From assembly GCA_964564535.1 (NCBI GenBank), contig CAZMBH010000046.1, positions 1 through 7,911 of the forward strand: 7,911 nt of DNA, in the 5' to 3' direction. Position 1 is the stretch's first letter. The number at the start of each line of letters is the position of its first letter. Origin of the DNA: GWC2-37-13 sp964564535. Lineage in GTDB: Bacteria; Patescibacteriota; Microgenomatia; UBA1406; GWC2-37-13. The notes beneath the pieces were generated by a model. That model had not been told where the DNA came from. It was given only the letters and a program-made list of their open reading frames with translations, and ran no database searches. Position numbers and translations under genes: made by a program. Below are positions 1 through 5,894 of this stretch, piece by piece.

Positions 1-68
1 CCCTATCATAACACACTTTTCGCTCAATTTCATAAAAAAATGCAGGTCGGTGAAAAAAATTTATTTTT
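1..68. other. AT-rich intergenic end of window with weak promoter-like site
   Basis: Downstream of the helicase stop the minus strand holds runs of A and T (seven-base T runs at 60-54 region and 40-34) and then an extended -10-like sequence TGTTATGAT (13-5) without a good -35 element. An ATG at 33-31 opens a frame (MKLSEKCVMIG) that runs off the edge, but it has no ribosome site. No GC-rich hairpin is present, so a standard intrinsic terminator is not supported. Whether this is a promoter for the next gene or its coding start cannot be decided here. Confidence 0.25.
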
Positions 69-1616
69 TTAGATCGTATAAATATTTTGCGATTCATAAC
101 CGCCTGATACAATATGAGCGTCAAGATAAACTTGTCCGAATTTCACCTTCTGTAAAACAATACAGGAAGCATCAGGACTAAAATCATCATGTCTATGCAC
201 CATTATAGTATAGCGCATAACCCCCTCTCGTTTCTCCTCATCTGTTTGATTGAGTATATAAGCTATATCGATATCACCAATAAGGCCTACGTGGCTAGCA
301 ATGTCTCCAGGCTTAATACTTTTTTTATCAAGGGCGGCTCTATTTACTTGAGAAGGGCTAACGACTAAAGCATGTCTTTCTCCAGCCAATGATGCAAGCC
401 CCCTCCAAGCTGCAGCATGTGGGGCAATACCATCTAAAGATATGCCTACTTCTGGTTTTATTCCATTTGCCTGATCAACTAAAATAACATCTGGAACAAA
501 TCCATCAGTGCGTTCAACAATATCCAGATCTCTTTTTATATCACTAAGTGTAGCAGAGAATTTTGGGTACTGTTTAAACCTAAACATATTAGGCCAAGCT
601 TTTTTCAATGAAGCTAATTGTTTCTTAATAAGTGCTGGATCATATGGTGGGCGATCAAGAATTTCAAACCACGTTGCAACCCTATAATCCTTTGGATTTT
701 CAAATCTACAAACGGTACATGGTTTATAATGCATCTTTGGATCAAATTTGGGTTTTACTCCGTTCAAAAGAAGTGGGTATTTGTTTACCCTCTCAGCTTT
801 TGTACATGAATTTTCTTGATTTGCAAGACAGTCGAAACATGGGTAGAGGGCTGGCCCACCTTCACTTGATCCAGCTCCAAGCAATCGTTTATAAAACCTA
901 TCTAATGATTCCTTCTTTCCCATCTCAAGAGAAAATGCAGCGACTTTTAATCGCTGTTGAATTGCATTCATTGCAATCTCTTGAATCCCCCAAGACTTTC
1001 CCCTTTTAAAAGGTGCTGCAATCGCCGCTAGCCATCCACGGTCGAGACCGCCAATGAATTTTCCAAGTTCACCAGGAAATTTGAACATTCTCTCTTCGTT
1101 CTGAAACACCTCATCCACGTACTTCGGGTCCATCGGGTCAATCCACCCACTTGTAATTCTTGAGATCTTCGCAAATCCGTTGATCTGATCCTCAGCACCA
1201 TCAATATCATTTTTATCTAATAGAAGTGAGATATTGGAGTTTGTGATTTCAAGCTCTCTTTTCTTAAAGAAGAATAAAGCCTGATCCACTGTGTATGGTA
1301 CATTAATTCCAGAGTTAAAGGCATACTTCTCCGATATCTTGGTGAGAAGTTTCTTTACCAAATCTGCATCTTCTTCACCAAGCTCTTTTTGTTTATTACG
1401 AAATATGTGAGTTATATCTTCAAACGGAGCTACTTCATATTTCTCAAAGTATTCAACACACCAACGAACAACTTTCCGAATGTATGAATTTTGAAAATAG
1501 TCATAATTTATTAGGTGGCTCACCTCCTGTAGAAATTGAGTGGAAACTATCATGGCTGTAAGAATATGCTTCTCAGTCGAACTATCGATCTTCCTCCGTC
1601 TCAGTTGGTGTGCCAC
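69..1616 (-). CDS. DnaB-like replicative DNA helicase (phage type) with cysteine-cluster insertion
   Basis: Hexameric 5'-3' helicase of the DnaB/RecA fold, expected to unwind phage DNA at the fork. Counting from the GTG start (515 aa), residues about 15-130 resemble the DnaB N-terminal helical domain. A Walker A-like loop APFKRGKS lies at 201-208 (first glycine replaced by alanine), and the DnaB FSLEM motif with its catalytic-type Glu at 228-232. Walker B VILVDQ is at 377-382, an SQVNR motif (DnaB usually SQLNR) at 422-426, and a basic VHRH finger-like segment at 473-476. Five cysteines (260, 263, 271, 300, 303) in CxxC pairs form a probable zinc-binding insertion between FSLEM and Walker B. 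Start choice: GTG at 1616 has GGGAGGG at 1628-1622; the longer in-frame TTG at 1637 has no ribosome site. The gene overlaps the end of the DUF3310 gene by 35 nt. Function is confident; the exact start is less so. Confidence 0.9.
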   Translation of the reverse strand: MAHQLRRRKIDSSTEKHILTAMIVSTQFLQEVSHLINYDYFQNSYIRKVVRWCVEYFEKYEVAPFEDITHIFRNKQKELGEEDADLVKKLLTKISEKYAFNSGINVPYTVDQALFFFKKRELEITNSNISLLLDKNDIDGAEDQINGFAKISRITSGWIDPMDPKYVDEVFQNEERMFKFPGELGKFIGGLDRGWLAAIAAPFKRGKSWGIQEIAMNAIQQRLKVAAFSLEMGKKESLDRFYKRLLGAGSSEGGPALYPCFDCLANQENSCTKAERVNKYPLLLNGVKPKFDPKMHYKPCTVCRFENPKDYRVATWFEILDRPPYDPALIKKQLASLKKAWPNMFRFKQYPKFSATLSDIKRDLDIVERTDGFVPDVILVDQANGIKPEVGISLDGIAPHAAAWRGLASLAGERHALVVSPSQVNRAALDKKSIKPGDIASHVGLIGDIDIAYILNQTDEEKREGVMRYTIMVHRHDDFSPDASCIVLQKVKFGQVYLDAHIVSGGYESQNIYTI

Positions 1617-2112
1617 TCCTACCCTCCCAATTCTCAAGTTGAATAATCAAGTCGATTTCATGTTGAATTTTTTGAAGATCTTCCAATCCCTTTCCAGTTG
1701 GATGGTCGTATCTTAAAATTCTTCGAATGATGGCTGCTTTGTGATGTGGAATCTGGTTTTTAATAAAAAATTCGTATGGTTGGATTTTATAGGACTTGTA
1801 GTGCGATCCTCCAACTTGACGGCTTAGTGCATCGTGTGGATGGTAGTCCTCCTCAATTCTTTCCTCATAGAATGGGTTCGAGCAAATACGATCAACTTCA
1901 TCCGGCATAATTGCATATGGATTAAACATATTCTCGTGCTTATGACATTTCTTAAGTGTATCATTTGGTAAAGATGCAGCCTTCCTAATTACCTCATCAA
2001 TTTCATCTACTAGCTTTGTTTCCTTATCTGTAATTCCAACACTGCGTGGAAATGCATTCATTTTCTCATTAAACTCTTTTGGACCAAATTCGATTCTTCC
2101 AACATCTGCCAT
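1582..2112 (-). CDS. DUF3310 domain protein (T7 gp1.7-like nucleotide kinase family)
   Basis: A 176-residue protein. Residues about 98-160 carry the DUF3310 signature: VGGSHYKSYKIQPYEF, an amphipathic helix ending in RILRYDHPTGKG, then LEDLQKIQHEIDLIIQLE. Known phage members include T7 gp1.7, described as a nucleotide kinase; for most homologues activity is unproven, so a role in nucleotide supply is inference. The first 95 residues (charged, with a Cys/His stretch KKCHKHE at 54-60) are not recognised, and the tail is acidic. The ATG at 2112 shares its A with the TAA of the upstream 58-residue gene (TAATG), and AAGGAG lies 8 nt upstream inside that gene, so translation is probably coupled. 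The 3' end overlaps the helicase start, fitting a common replication operon. Confidence 0.8.
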   Translation of the reverse strand: MADVGRIEFGPKEFNEKMNAFPRSVGITDKETKLVDEIDEVIRKAASLPNDTLKKCHKHENMFNPYAIMPDEVDRICSNPFYEERIEEDYHPHDALSRQVGGSHYKSYKIQPYEFFIKNQIPHHKAAIIRRILRYDHPTGKGLEDLQKIQHEIDLIIQLENWEGRSGTPTETEEDR

Positions 2113-2288
2113 TATCTATTCTCCTTTGCTATTCGTGTATACCATCCTCTTCCGTTTGCATAGGCTGTTCCCCAATGCTCAGACTTCCAAACTCGTGTTG
2201 CACTTGAAACAAAATGATAATAGTTTGGTGTCAATTTCAAATTCGGCTTCTGGTCTAAAATATCCGGATTTTTAAGCATTTTGATCAT
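2112..2288 (-). CDS. Small 58-residue protein, unrecognised, coupled to neighbours
   Basis: Reads MIKMLKNPDILDQ... to ...GWYTRIAKENR, 58 residues, rich in Tyr/Trp in its second half, no Cys and no membrane segment. No family recognised. Evidence that it is real is positional. GGGAGG (2303-2298) sits 9 nt before the ATG at 2288. The start overlaps the last codons of the methyltransferase by 17 nt. The stop TAA overlaps the DUF3310 start as TAATG, and the SD site of that gene lies inside this one. The frame is open across the whole space between two genes that would otherwise be separated by about 160 unexplained bases. An internal ATG at 2279 is a weaker alternative start. It may be a small host-interaction or regulatory protein, but that is inference only. 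Confidence 0.6.
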   Translation of the reverse strand: MIKMLKNPDILDQKPNLKLTPNYYHFVSSATRVWKSEHWGTAYANGRGWYTRIAKENR

Positions 2289-3573
2289 TAGTAATTTCCT
2301 CCCACGGAATCAAAGTGTTAGTTGGTTTCTTGATTTTCTTTCTCTTAGCTGGTTTGTCCGGTTCGTTTGCTGCTGCTACTCTCGCCCTTATTATATCACA
2401 ATATTCTTCTTCTTTCTCTATTAAAATGTATGGAATTTTCAACTGTTCACAGGCTACTCCTAAAGTGCCTGATCCAGCGAACATATCCAGAATTAGGGTG
2501 TTTTGTGGCATTTTAAGAAGTTTTGCTAATTCTTTAATGAGGGCTAAACTTTTGACCGTTGGATGGTTGTTGTTTTCACCACGTTCTGCTCTTGACGCCT
2601 TTGGAAAGTATAGAAATCTTGGAGTCTCAGGCGGTAGATTCTTAAAGTAGCGGCTGACGAAGCCTGAATCCCCGTAGGTATTTTGAACATCACCTGCTTT
2701 ACCCATTCCACCATGCTCTAAGAAAAATCCTTCTTTTGTTCGTACACAATTCGTTCCACTCTTCTTAATTCCAACCGACTCATTCATTTGCCGAATTGGG
2801 CATGACGGCGAACAATCCCATTCTTCAATGGTTTCATTGCCGTTTTCGTCGGCATGTTGATTACCTGGATGCGATACTCCACGAAGAAATTTTGTAGTTG
2901 ACTCCCCATCATAGGCTTCATGAAATGTTTTTGATGTTCCACTGCCCTTAACCTTCTTCTCTCCAATTCTCACGCAATCCGGCGAATGCTGCAATATTAA
3001 GTTTGCAGGGTAGCGGCCTTTTGGTGCAAGTCCTTGTTCCTTACGGAGGGCTGCTGAATTTTTTCCGCCACTACTATTCTTCCACCCATTATCACCAATT
3101 TTATTATTACGAGCTAAATTCTCATCGTCTGTCGTCCCAATCCTCCCAGAATCTATATTTAATCCAGCTATTCCCCAACGAATGGCATTATCTGCGAAAC
3201 CGCCGTCGTTTGGTTTCATTGCGACGATCCATTCTTCAGCTGCTGGCTTCGTTGCAGTGCCGTAGCCGTCAAAGAGTTTGGCTTGTTCTTGCGCAGTACT
3301 TATTTTCTGTAGAGCACTGGAAATATTAAGACTTTTTGGAAATCCAGAACCAAAAATATGGTAAAGTTTTTCTCTGATGATAAATCCAGCATCTTCCATT
3401 GCCATTGCTGTCCAGTGTGCGGTTCTTGGGATCGCCCAAACAAAAGCCATTCCTCCAGGCTTCAACACTCTCAAGGCTTCAATCATCACTTCTGTCATCC
3501 AGGCGATCCATTTGTCCCTATGCCCTTTATTGCTATCCCAATTGGAGCCCATGAAATTTATGCCCGCCGTCAC
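2272..3573 (-). CDS. DNA N4C/N6A methyltransferase (beta class), C-terminal part lacking the DPP motif
   Basis: Transfers a methyl group from S-adenosylmethionine to an exocyclic amino group of adenine or cytosine in DNA; the target site cannot be read from sequence. From the GTG at 3573 (433 aa), the start INFMGSNWDSNKGHRDKWI matches the segment that normally follows the catalytic DPP motif. It continues with LRVLKPGGMAFVWAIPRTAHWTAMA (35-59) and HIFGSGFPKSLNIS (72-85). HPTVK (337-341) precedes LILDMFAGSGT (360-370), the AdoMet-binding FxGxG motif. That order (catalytic motif first, AdoMet motif last) is the beta class. The C-terminus is lysine-rich. The missing first 38 residues, including TDPP, lie just upstream in another frame (3570-3686), so the gene appears frameshifted. 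If the frame break is real, catalysis should be lost; if it is a sequence error, the intact enzyme would be about 470 aa. The middle (about 150-310) is a family-typical variable, probably target-recognition, region. Confidence 0.85.
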   Translation of the reverse strand: MTAGINFMGSNWDSNKGHRDKWIAWMTEVMIEALRVLKPGGMAFVWAIPRTAHWTAMAMEDAGFIIREKLYHIFGSGFPKSLNISSALQKISTAQEQAKLFDGYGTATKPAAEEWIVAMKPNDGGFADNAIRWGIAGLNIDSGRIGTTDDENLARNNKIGDNGWKNSSGGKNSAALRKEQGLAPKGRYPANLILQHSPDCVRIGEKKVKGSGTSKTFHEAYDGESTTKFLRGVSHPGNQHADENGNETIEEWDCSPSCPIRQMNESVGIKKSGTNCVRTKEGFFLEHGGMGKAGDVQNTYGDSGFVSRYFKNLPPETPRFLYFPKASRAERGENNNHPTVKSLALIKELAKLLKMPQNTLILDMFAGSGTLGVACEQLKIPYILIEKEEEYCDIIRARVAAANEPDKPAKRKKIKKPTNTLIPWEEITNDQNA

Positions 3574-3686
3574 GGAGGGTCAGTTAAAATTGAGGTAACA
3601 CTATTGTCTGGAAGACTTCTCATCACAACCAAACAATCCTCATTGTATAACTGACCCAAATCTCCTATTTTTTCTGGTTTGAGCAA
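3570..3686 (-). pseudogene. N-terminal 38-residue fragment of the methyltransferase, ending at the DPP motif
   Basis: Starting at TTG 3686, with GGAGG (3699-3695) 8 nt upstream, the frame reads LKPEKIGDLGQLYNEDCL, then VVMRSLPDNSVTSILTDPP, then TGA. This is the textbook N-terminus of a beta-class DNA methyltransferase (GxLYxxDCLxVMxxLPDNSVxxIxTDPP), and the TDPP is the catalytic motif IV. The stop comes directly after the second proline, and the rest of the enzyme continues in the -1 frame from the overlapping GTG at 3573. One missing base would give DPPVTAGINFMG; removing the five bases TGACG would give DPPAGINFMG, which matches the family consensus from memory. It is therefore annotated as a broken gene rather than an independent peptide. 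It follows the stop of the preceding gene by 17 nt. Confidence 0.75.
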
Positions 3687-3703
3687 TTAATTTTCCTCCA
3701 AAT

Positions 3704-4072
3704 TCACTTTGTTAACAGTTCTGTATCTTTATTATCCTTCACCTGCTTCCACCCATTTTCATCAATGTAGTATTCCCAGGGCAATGGTTCCCAACCTAAT
3801 TTTCCCAACTCAATTTTCACTCTCTCTGAGACATGCCCCTCATTTCCGGAACAATAAAATTCGCAGTAGTCCATGAAGTCAGTCATTCCTCGCATTTCTG
3901 CAATTAGACCACCTGCATATCTCCAAGAGCACGAATAAATTTGAGTTGGATCATTTCTTTTTCGCCACCGCATGTTGCATAACGCTGCATAGACTTCTTG
4001 GGCGAAGTCATAATCACCATTAATCTGATCGAATAACTTCAAGAGATCATTCTCAAATTGGGATTTATTCAT
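3704..4072 (-). CDS. Conserved phage protein of unknown function (CNMRWR / SCSWRYAGG motifs)
   Basis: 122 residues. The core carries ALCNMRWR (30-37), YSCSWRYAGGLIAEMRG (46-62), YCSGNEGHVS (73-82) and LGKLGWEPLPW (89-99). From memory this pattern (ALCNxxW, then SCSWRxAGGxVAxxRG, then YCSG.EG.V and a final LGW) recurs in small unnamed proteins of many tailed phages, often near replication or modification genes; no activity is known to me. The cysteines are not arranged as CxxC pairs, so a zinc ribbon is unlikely. The start ATG at 4072 overlaps the upstream stop as ATGA, with GGAG 6 nt before it, suggesting translational coupling. It lies immediately before the methyltransferase. Confidence 0.75.
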   Translation of the reverse strand: MNKSQFENDLLKLFDQINGDYDFAQEVYAALCNMRWRKRNDPTQIYSCSWRYAGGLIAEMRGMTDFMDYCEFYCSGNEGHVSERVKIELGKLGWEPLPWEYYIDENGWKQVKDNKDTELLTK

Positions 4073-4236
4073 TTCTCACTCCACCCAGTGGCCCGAACCG
4101 CCTGCCCCTGTTTCTCAGCCTTTTTCTTGGCACGTTTTCTACTCTCTTCATCCCCCGGAGTGTAGGTATAAACTTTACCAGACGAGCCCCAACGGTAGCC
4201 TGGTTTGTTTCCTTTAGTTGCTTTTTGCACAGGCAT
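4069..4236 (-). CDS. Small conserved phage protein with GYRWGSSGKVY motif
   Basis: 55 residues, MPVQKATKGNKPGYRWGSSG followed by KVYTYTPGDE, a lysine/arginine-rich helix (about 30-45) and a QGQAVRATGW tail. The pattern of a GY+WG.SGKVY turn, a basic stretch and an A..QG+A..ASG-type ending recurs in small proteins widespread in phages and prophages; function is unknown to me, and the basic charge would allow nucleic-acid contact. A GGGGGA run ends 5 nt before the ATG. The gene begins 2 nt after the stop of the secreted-protein gene and ends in an ATGA overlap with the next gene, filling a space that would otherwise be empty. Confidence 0.75.
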   Translation of the reverse strand: MPVQKATKGNKPGYRWGSSGKVYTYTPGDEESRKRAKKKAEKQGQAVRATGWSEK

Positions 4237-4238
4237 TT

Positions 4239-4538
4239 TTATTCCCCCATATGACCCTTGCGAAAAAATAGAATATAATCACCATCAATCTCAGTCCAAG
4301 ACCTCCACTCCATCCAACTTTCCGGAGTCATCTTATGGCTCTTTGCAATTATTGTTTTCACAGCATCCAACGCCCGCTGTGCTGAGCGAACATCCTCAAT
4401 TCGCTCTTGGAGTATTGCCTTCTCAGTTTCCGTTAACTTTTCAACTCGTTTCAGATCTGTAGAGATAGTTATTTCATCAGCCATCGCAAACCCCCAACTA
4501 AATAGAATCAAAATGATACAAAGGATTATTTTTTTCAT
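4239..4538 (-). CDS. Small secreted protein with Sec signal peptide, unrecognised
   Basis: 99 residues from the ATG at 4538, chosen because GGAGG (4550-4546) sits 7 nt upstream; in-frame ATGs at 4559 and 4544 lack this spacing. The N-terminus MKKIILCIILILFSWGFAMA is a classic type I signal peptide: two lysines, a hydrophobic core at 4-14, and an A-M-A cleavage site before Asp21. There is no lipobox cysteine after the core. The mature part has a charged, probably helical stretch (about 28-66) followed by a Trp-rich segment ESWMEWRSWTEIDGDY. It should act in the periplasm or outside the cell. Its first 41 nt overlap the upstream membrane-protein gene in another frame. No family recognised; a membrane or envelope accessory role is inference. 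Confidence 0.7.
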   Translation of the reverse strand: MKKIILCIILILFSWGFAMADEITISTDLKRVEKLTETEKAILQERIEDVRSAQRALDAVKTIIAKSHKMTPESWMEWRSWTEIDGDYILFFRKGHMGE

Positions 4539-4641
4539 TGGCATGCCTCCATTCTCCAAGTTTTAATATAGCATAAGCAATCCACATTCCAATTGCAGTT
4601 CCAACAAAAACTCCAACTCCAAAAACTTCCCAAAAGTTCAT
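4498..4641 (-). CDS. 47-residue single-span membrane protein
   Basis: Reads MNFWEVFGVGVFVGTAIGMW, then IAYAILKLGEWRHANEKNNP and LYHFDSI. Residues about 6-27 form one hydrophobic, glycine-rich membrane segment, followed by a short charged tail. AGGAGG (4654-4649) lies 7 nt before the ATG at 4641, the strongest ribosome site in the window. The gene starts 14 nt after the RNA ligase stop. It ends 41 nt inside the next gene in a different frame, so the two coding regions overlap and may be translated together. No family recognised. It is too short to span the periplasm, so a classical inner-membrane spanin is unlikely; a small accessory membrane protein is all that can be said. Confidence 0.65.
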   Translation of the reverse strand: MNFWEVFGVGVFVGTAIGMWIAYAILKLGEWRHANEKNNPLYHFDSI

Positions 4642-4648
4642 GAATTAG

Positions 4649-4654
4649 CCTCCT
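4649..4654 (-). promoter_or_regulatory. Strong ribosome binding site for the 47-residue membrane protein
   Basis: The minus strand reads AGGAGG, 7 nt ahead of the ATG at 4641. It supports a gene too short to be obvious from length alone. Confidence 0.7.
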
Positions 4655-4655
4655 T

Positions 4656-5702
4656 TCATAATCCAACTTTTTGATTTAATAGATTCTGAAACCAAGGTCG
4701 TGCAGCATTCGATATATATCTTCCAATATCCTTTACACTTAGGTCATTTTCCTCAAGAGTGTCGGATTCTTCGTCAACAATATCCTTAATAAGCCAACGC
4801 AAAAAATCACCCATTCTCTGAATAGTTGGTTCTTCTTCTCCAAACACTTCAAAGATTGCCTGATTCATTCGATTTTCAGTTAAAGCATATTCAACAAACT
4901 CTCGTATCGAATTAACTTTCTCAACATTCACTGAGGCAAGTTTCTTGACCTTCGTATTCGAATGCTGATCTCCTTTAGTCTTAAAAACATGCCTTGTTCC
5001 ATTCCACTCAGCCGTCCAAACAAGACCCTCACCAATTGTACAACCTTCTGTAACTCCAAGAGCTTTTCCGACAGGGCACTCTTTCTCAACAGCATTCACC
5101 AACTCAATAAACCGACTCTGTGCAATTTCAGGATAGTTGAAATCCACTTCAACATCAAAAGTTGGAAAATCGTAGATATTATAAATCTGGTTTTCTGGAG
5201 ATCTCAAATTAGTTGGATCAAGATAGTAGGCGGATCTCTCTTCATCAAATGGTGTGACTTTCAGTGCAAAAATAACAAACATCTTTGGAAGTTGGGATAT
5301 TGCTACACCTTTCGCAATATTTCCACCACAAATCTCTCCAAAGATTGAGAGAATATAGTCTTTCTCATTCACTCTCAATTTTGCCTGTTCAATTAAACTT
5401 TTGATAGTTTCGATTCGATAGGTGCAAAATTGAGTAAATCCACAATTATCTTCTGTCAAACTAAGAATTTTTCTTCTTGATTGAAACCAAATATCAAAAT
5501 CATCGCTCTTCCAACATACTGACGCATTTGATCCATGCAATTTAACCGTACCATTGAAAACTATTTTTGGCTTGATCCTTGAATTGTCATAGATTGGTTC
5601 TCCATTTTCATCCAATCCAACAAATAGAGCTGAGTGCCCAACATTTCGCACCACATCTCGAAACTGAGGAATCTTAGAAAAAGAAATATGCCGTTGCTTC
5701 AT
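4656..5702 (-). CDS. RNA ligase, T4 Rnl2-like nucleotidyltransferase family
   Basis: ATP-dependent ligase that seals 5'-phosphate/3'-OH ends through an enzyme-AMP intermediate, probably in RNA repair. From the ATG at 5702 (348 aa), motif I is KLHGSN (54-59) with Lys54 as the expected adenylated residue. An SRRK motif lies at 75-78, motif III FGEICGG at 121-127, motif IIIa-like VIFALKV at 143-149, motif IV EGLVW at 225-229 and motif V FKTKGDQHS at 240-248. The remaining 100 residues (FVEYALTENRMNQ, FLRWLIKDIVDEESDT, VKDIGRYISNAARPWF) form the helical C-terminal domain of Rnl2-like ligases rather than a DNA-ligase OB fold. The start at 5702 follows AAAGGAGG with a short 4-nt spacing; the ATG at 5717 has no SD. 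No polynucleotide kinase partner is visible here, so substrate and pathway are inferred. All key motifs look intact. Confidence 0.88.
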   Translation of the reverse strand: MKQRHISFSKIPQFRDVVRNVGHSALFVGLDENGEPIYDNSRIKPKIVFNGTVKLHGSNASVCWKSDDFDIWFQSRRKILSLTEDNCGFTQFCTYRIETIKSLIEQAKLRVNEKDYILSIFGEICGGNIAKGVAISQLPKMFVIFALKVTPFDEERSAYYLDPTNLRSPENQIYNIYDFPTFDVEVDFNYPEIAQSRFIELVNAVEKECPVGKALGVTEGCTIGEGLVWTAEWNGTRHVFKTKGDQHSNTKVKKLASVNVEKVNSIREFVEYALTENRMNQAIFEVFGEEEPTIQRMGDFLRWLIKDIVDEESDTLEENDLSVKDIGRYISNAARPWFQNLLNQKVGL

Positions 5703-5741
5703 ATACCCTCCTTTCATTTCGAAAAATCTATCACGTATTTC

Positions 5742-5894
5742 CTAAATTACTCCAACTAATTCAGAGCCTCTGTAATCGTTTTTTAGTCCTTGCCTATGCC
5801 GAACTACCTCTTTGAGTTTAACCGCTGTCTCCGTAGCTCTCAGGAAGCCACAGAGCCGATTGCTAACTAAATTCCTGCCCCAATAATCTCTCAT
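5742..5894 (-). CDS. Possible 50-residue protein, unrecognised
   Basis: From the ATG at 5894 the minus strand reads MRDYWGRNLVSNRLCGFLRA, then TETAVKLKEVVRHRQGLKND and YRGSELVGVI before TAG. It fills almost all of the space between the zinc-ribbon gene and the RNA ligase. It overlaps the former by 32 nt in another frame and ends 39 nt before the latter. Composition is protein-like: basic, with a probable amphipathic helix at about 17-34. No Shine-Dalgarno site precedes the ATG, so it would depend on coupling with the upstream gene, and no family is recognised. It may equally be a chance open frame. Confidence 0.4.
   Translation of the reverse strand: MRDYWGRNLVSNRLCGFLRATETAVKLKEVVRHRQGLKNDYRGSELVGVI

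Noticed and set aside
34..71. Intrinsic terminator after the helicase gene
   Set aside because: T runs are present but the only self-complementary stretch is pure A/T (AAATTT type) without a GC stem.
3570..3580. Classical programmed -1 frameshift signal
   Set aside because: No X-XXY-YYZ slippery heptamer is present at CTGACCCTCCGTGA, and no clear downstream pseudoknot was seen.
2315..3654. Several plus-strand open frames opposite the methyltransferase (for example 2315-2650, 3003-3329, 3358-3654)
   Set aside because: They are antisense to a gene with strong family motifs, have low-complexity or biased translations, and lack good ribosome sites.
4239..4641. Rz/Rz1-type spanin pair
   Set aside because: The membrane protein has too short a tail to cross the periplasm, and the secreted protein has no lipobox cysteine.
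4962..5348. 128-codon plus-strand open frame
   Set aside because: It lies entirely antisense to the RNA ligase motifs III-V region; its translation shows no recognisable protein pattern.
5703..5760. Sigma70-like promoter upstream of the RNA ligase (TTGGAG with GATAGA at 17-bp spacing)
   Set aside because: The -10 candidate matches only three positions of TATAAT; it is no better than chance in AT-rich DNA.
5760..5860. GC-richer stretch that might be a tRNA or structured RNA
   Set aside because: I could not pair an acceptor stem or find a T-loop motif; partial hairpins have mismatches, and the stretch reads as an open frame.
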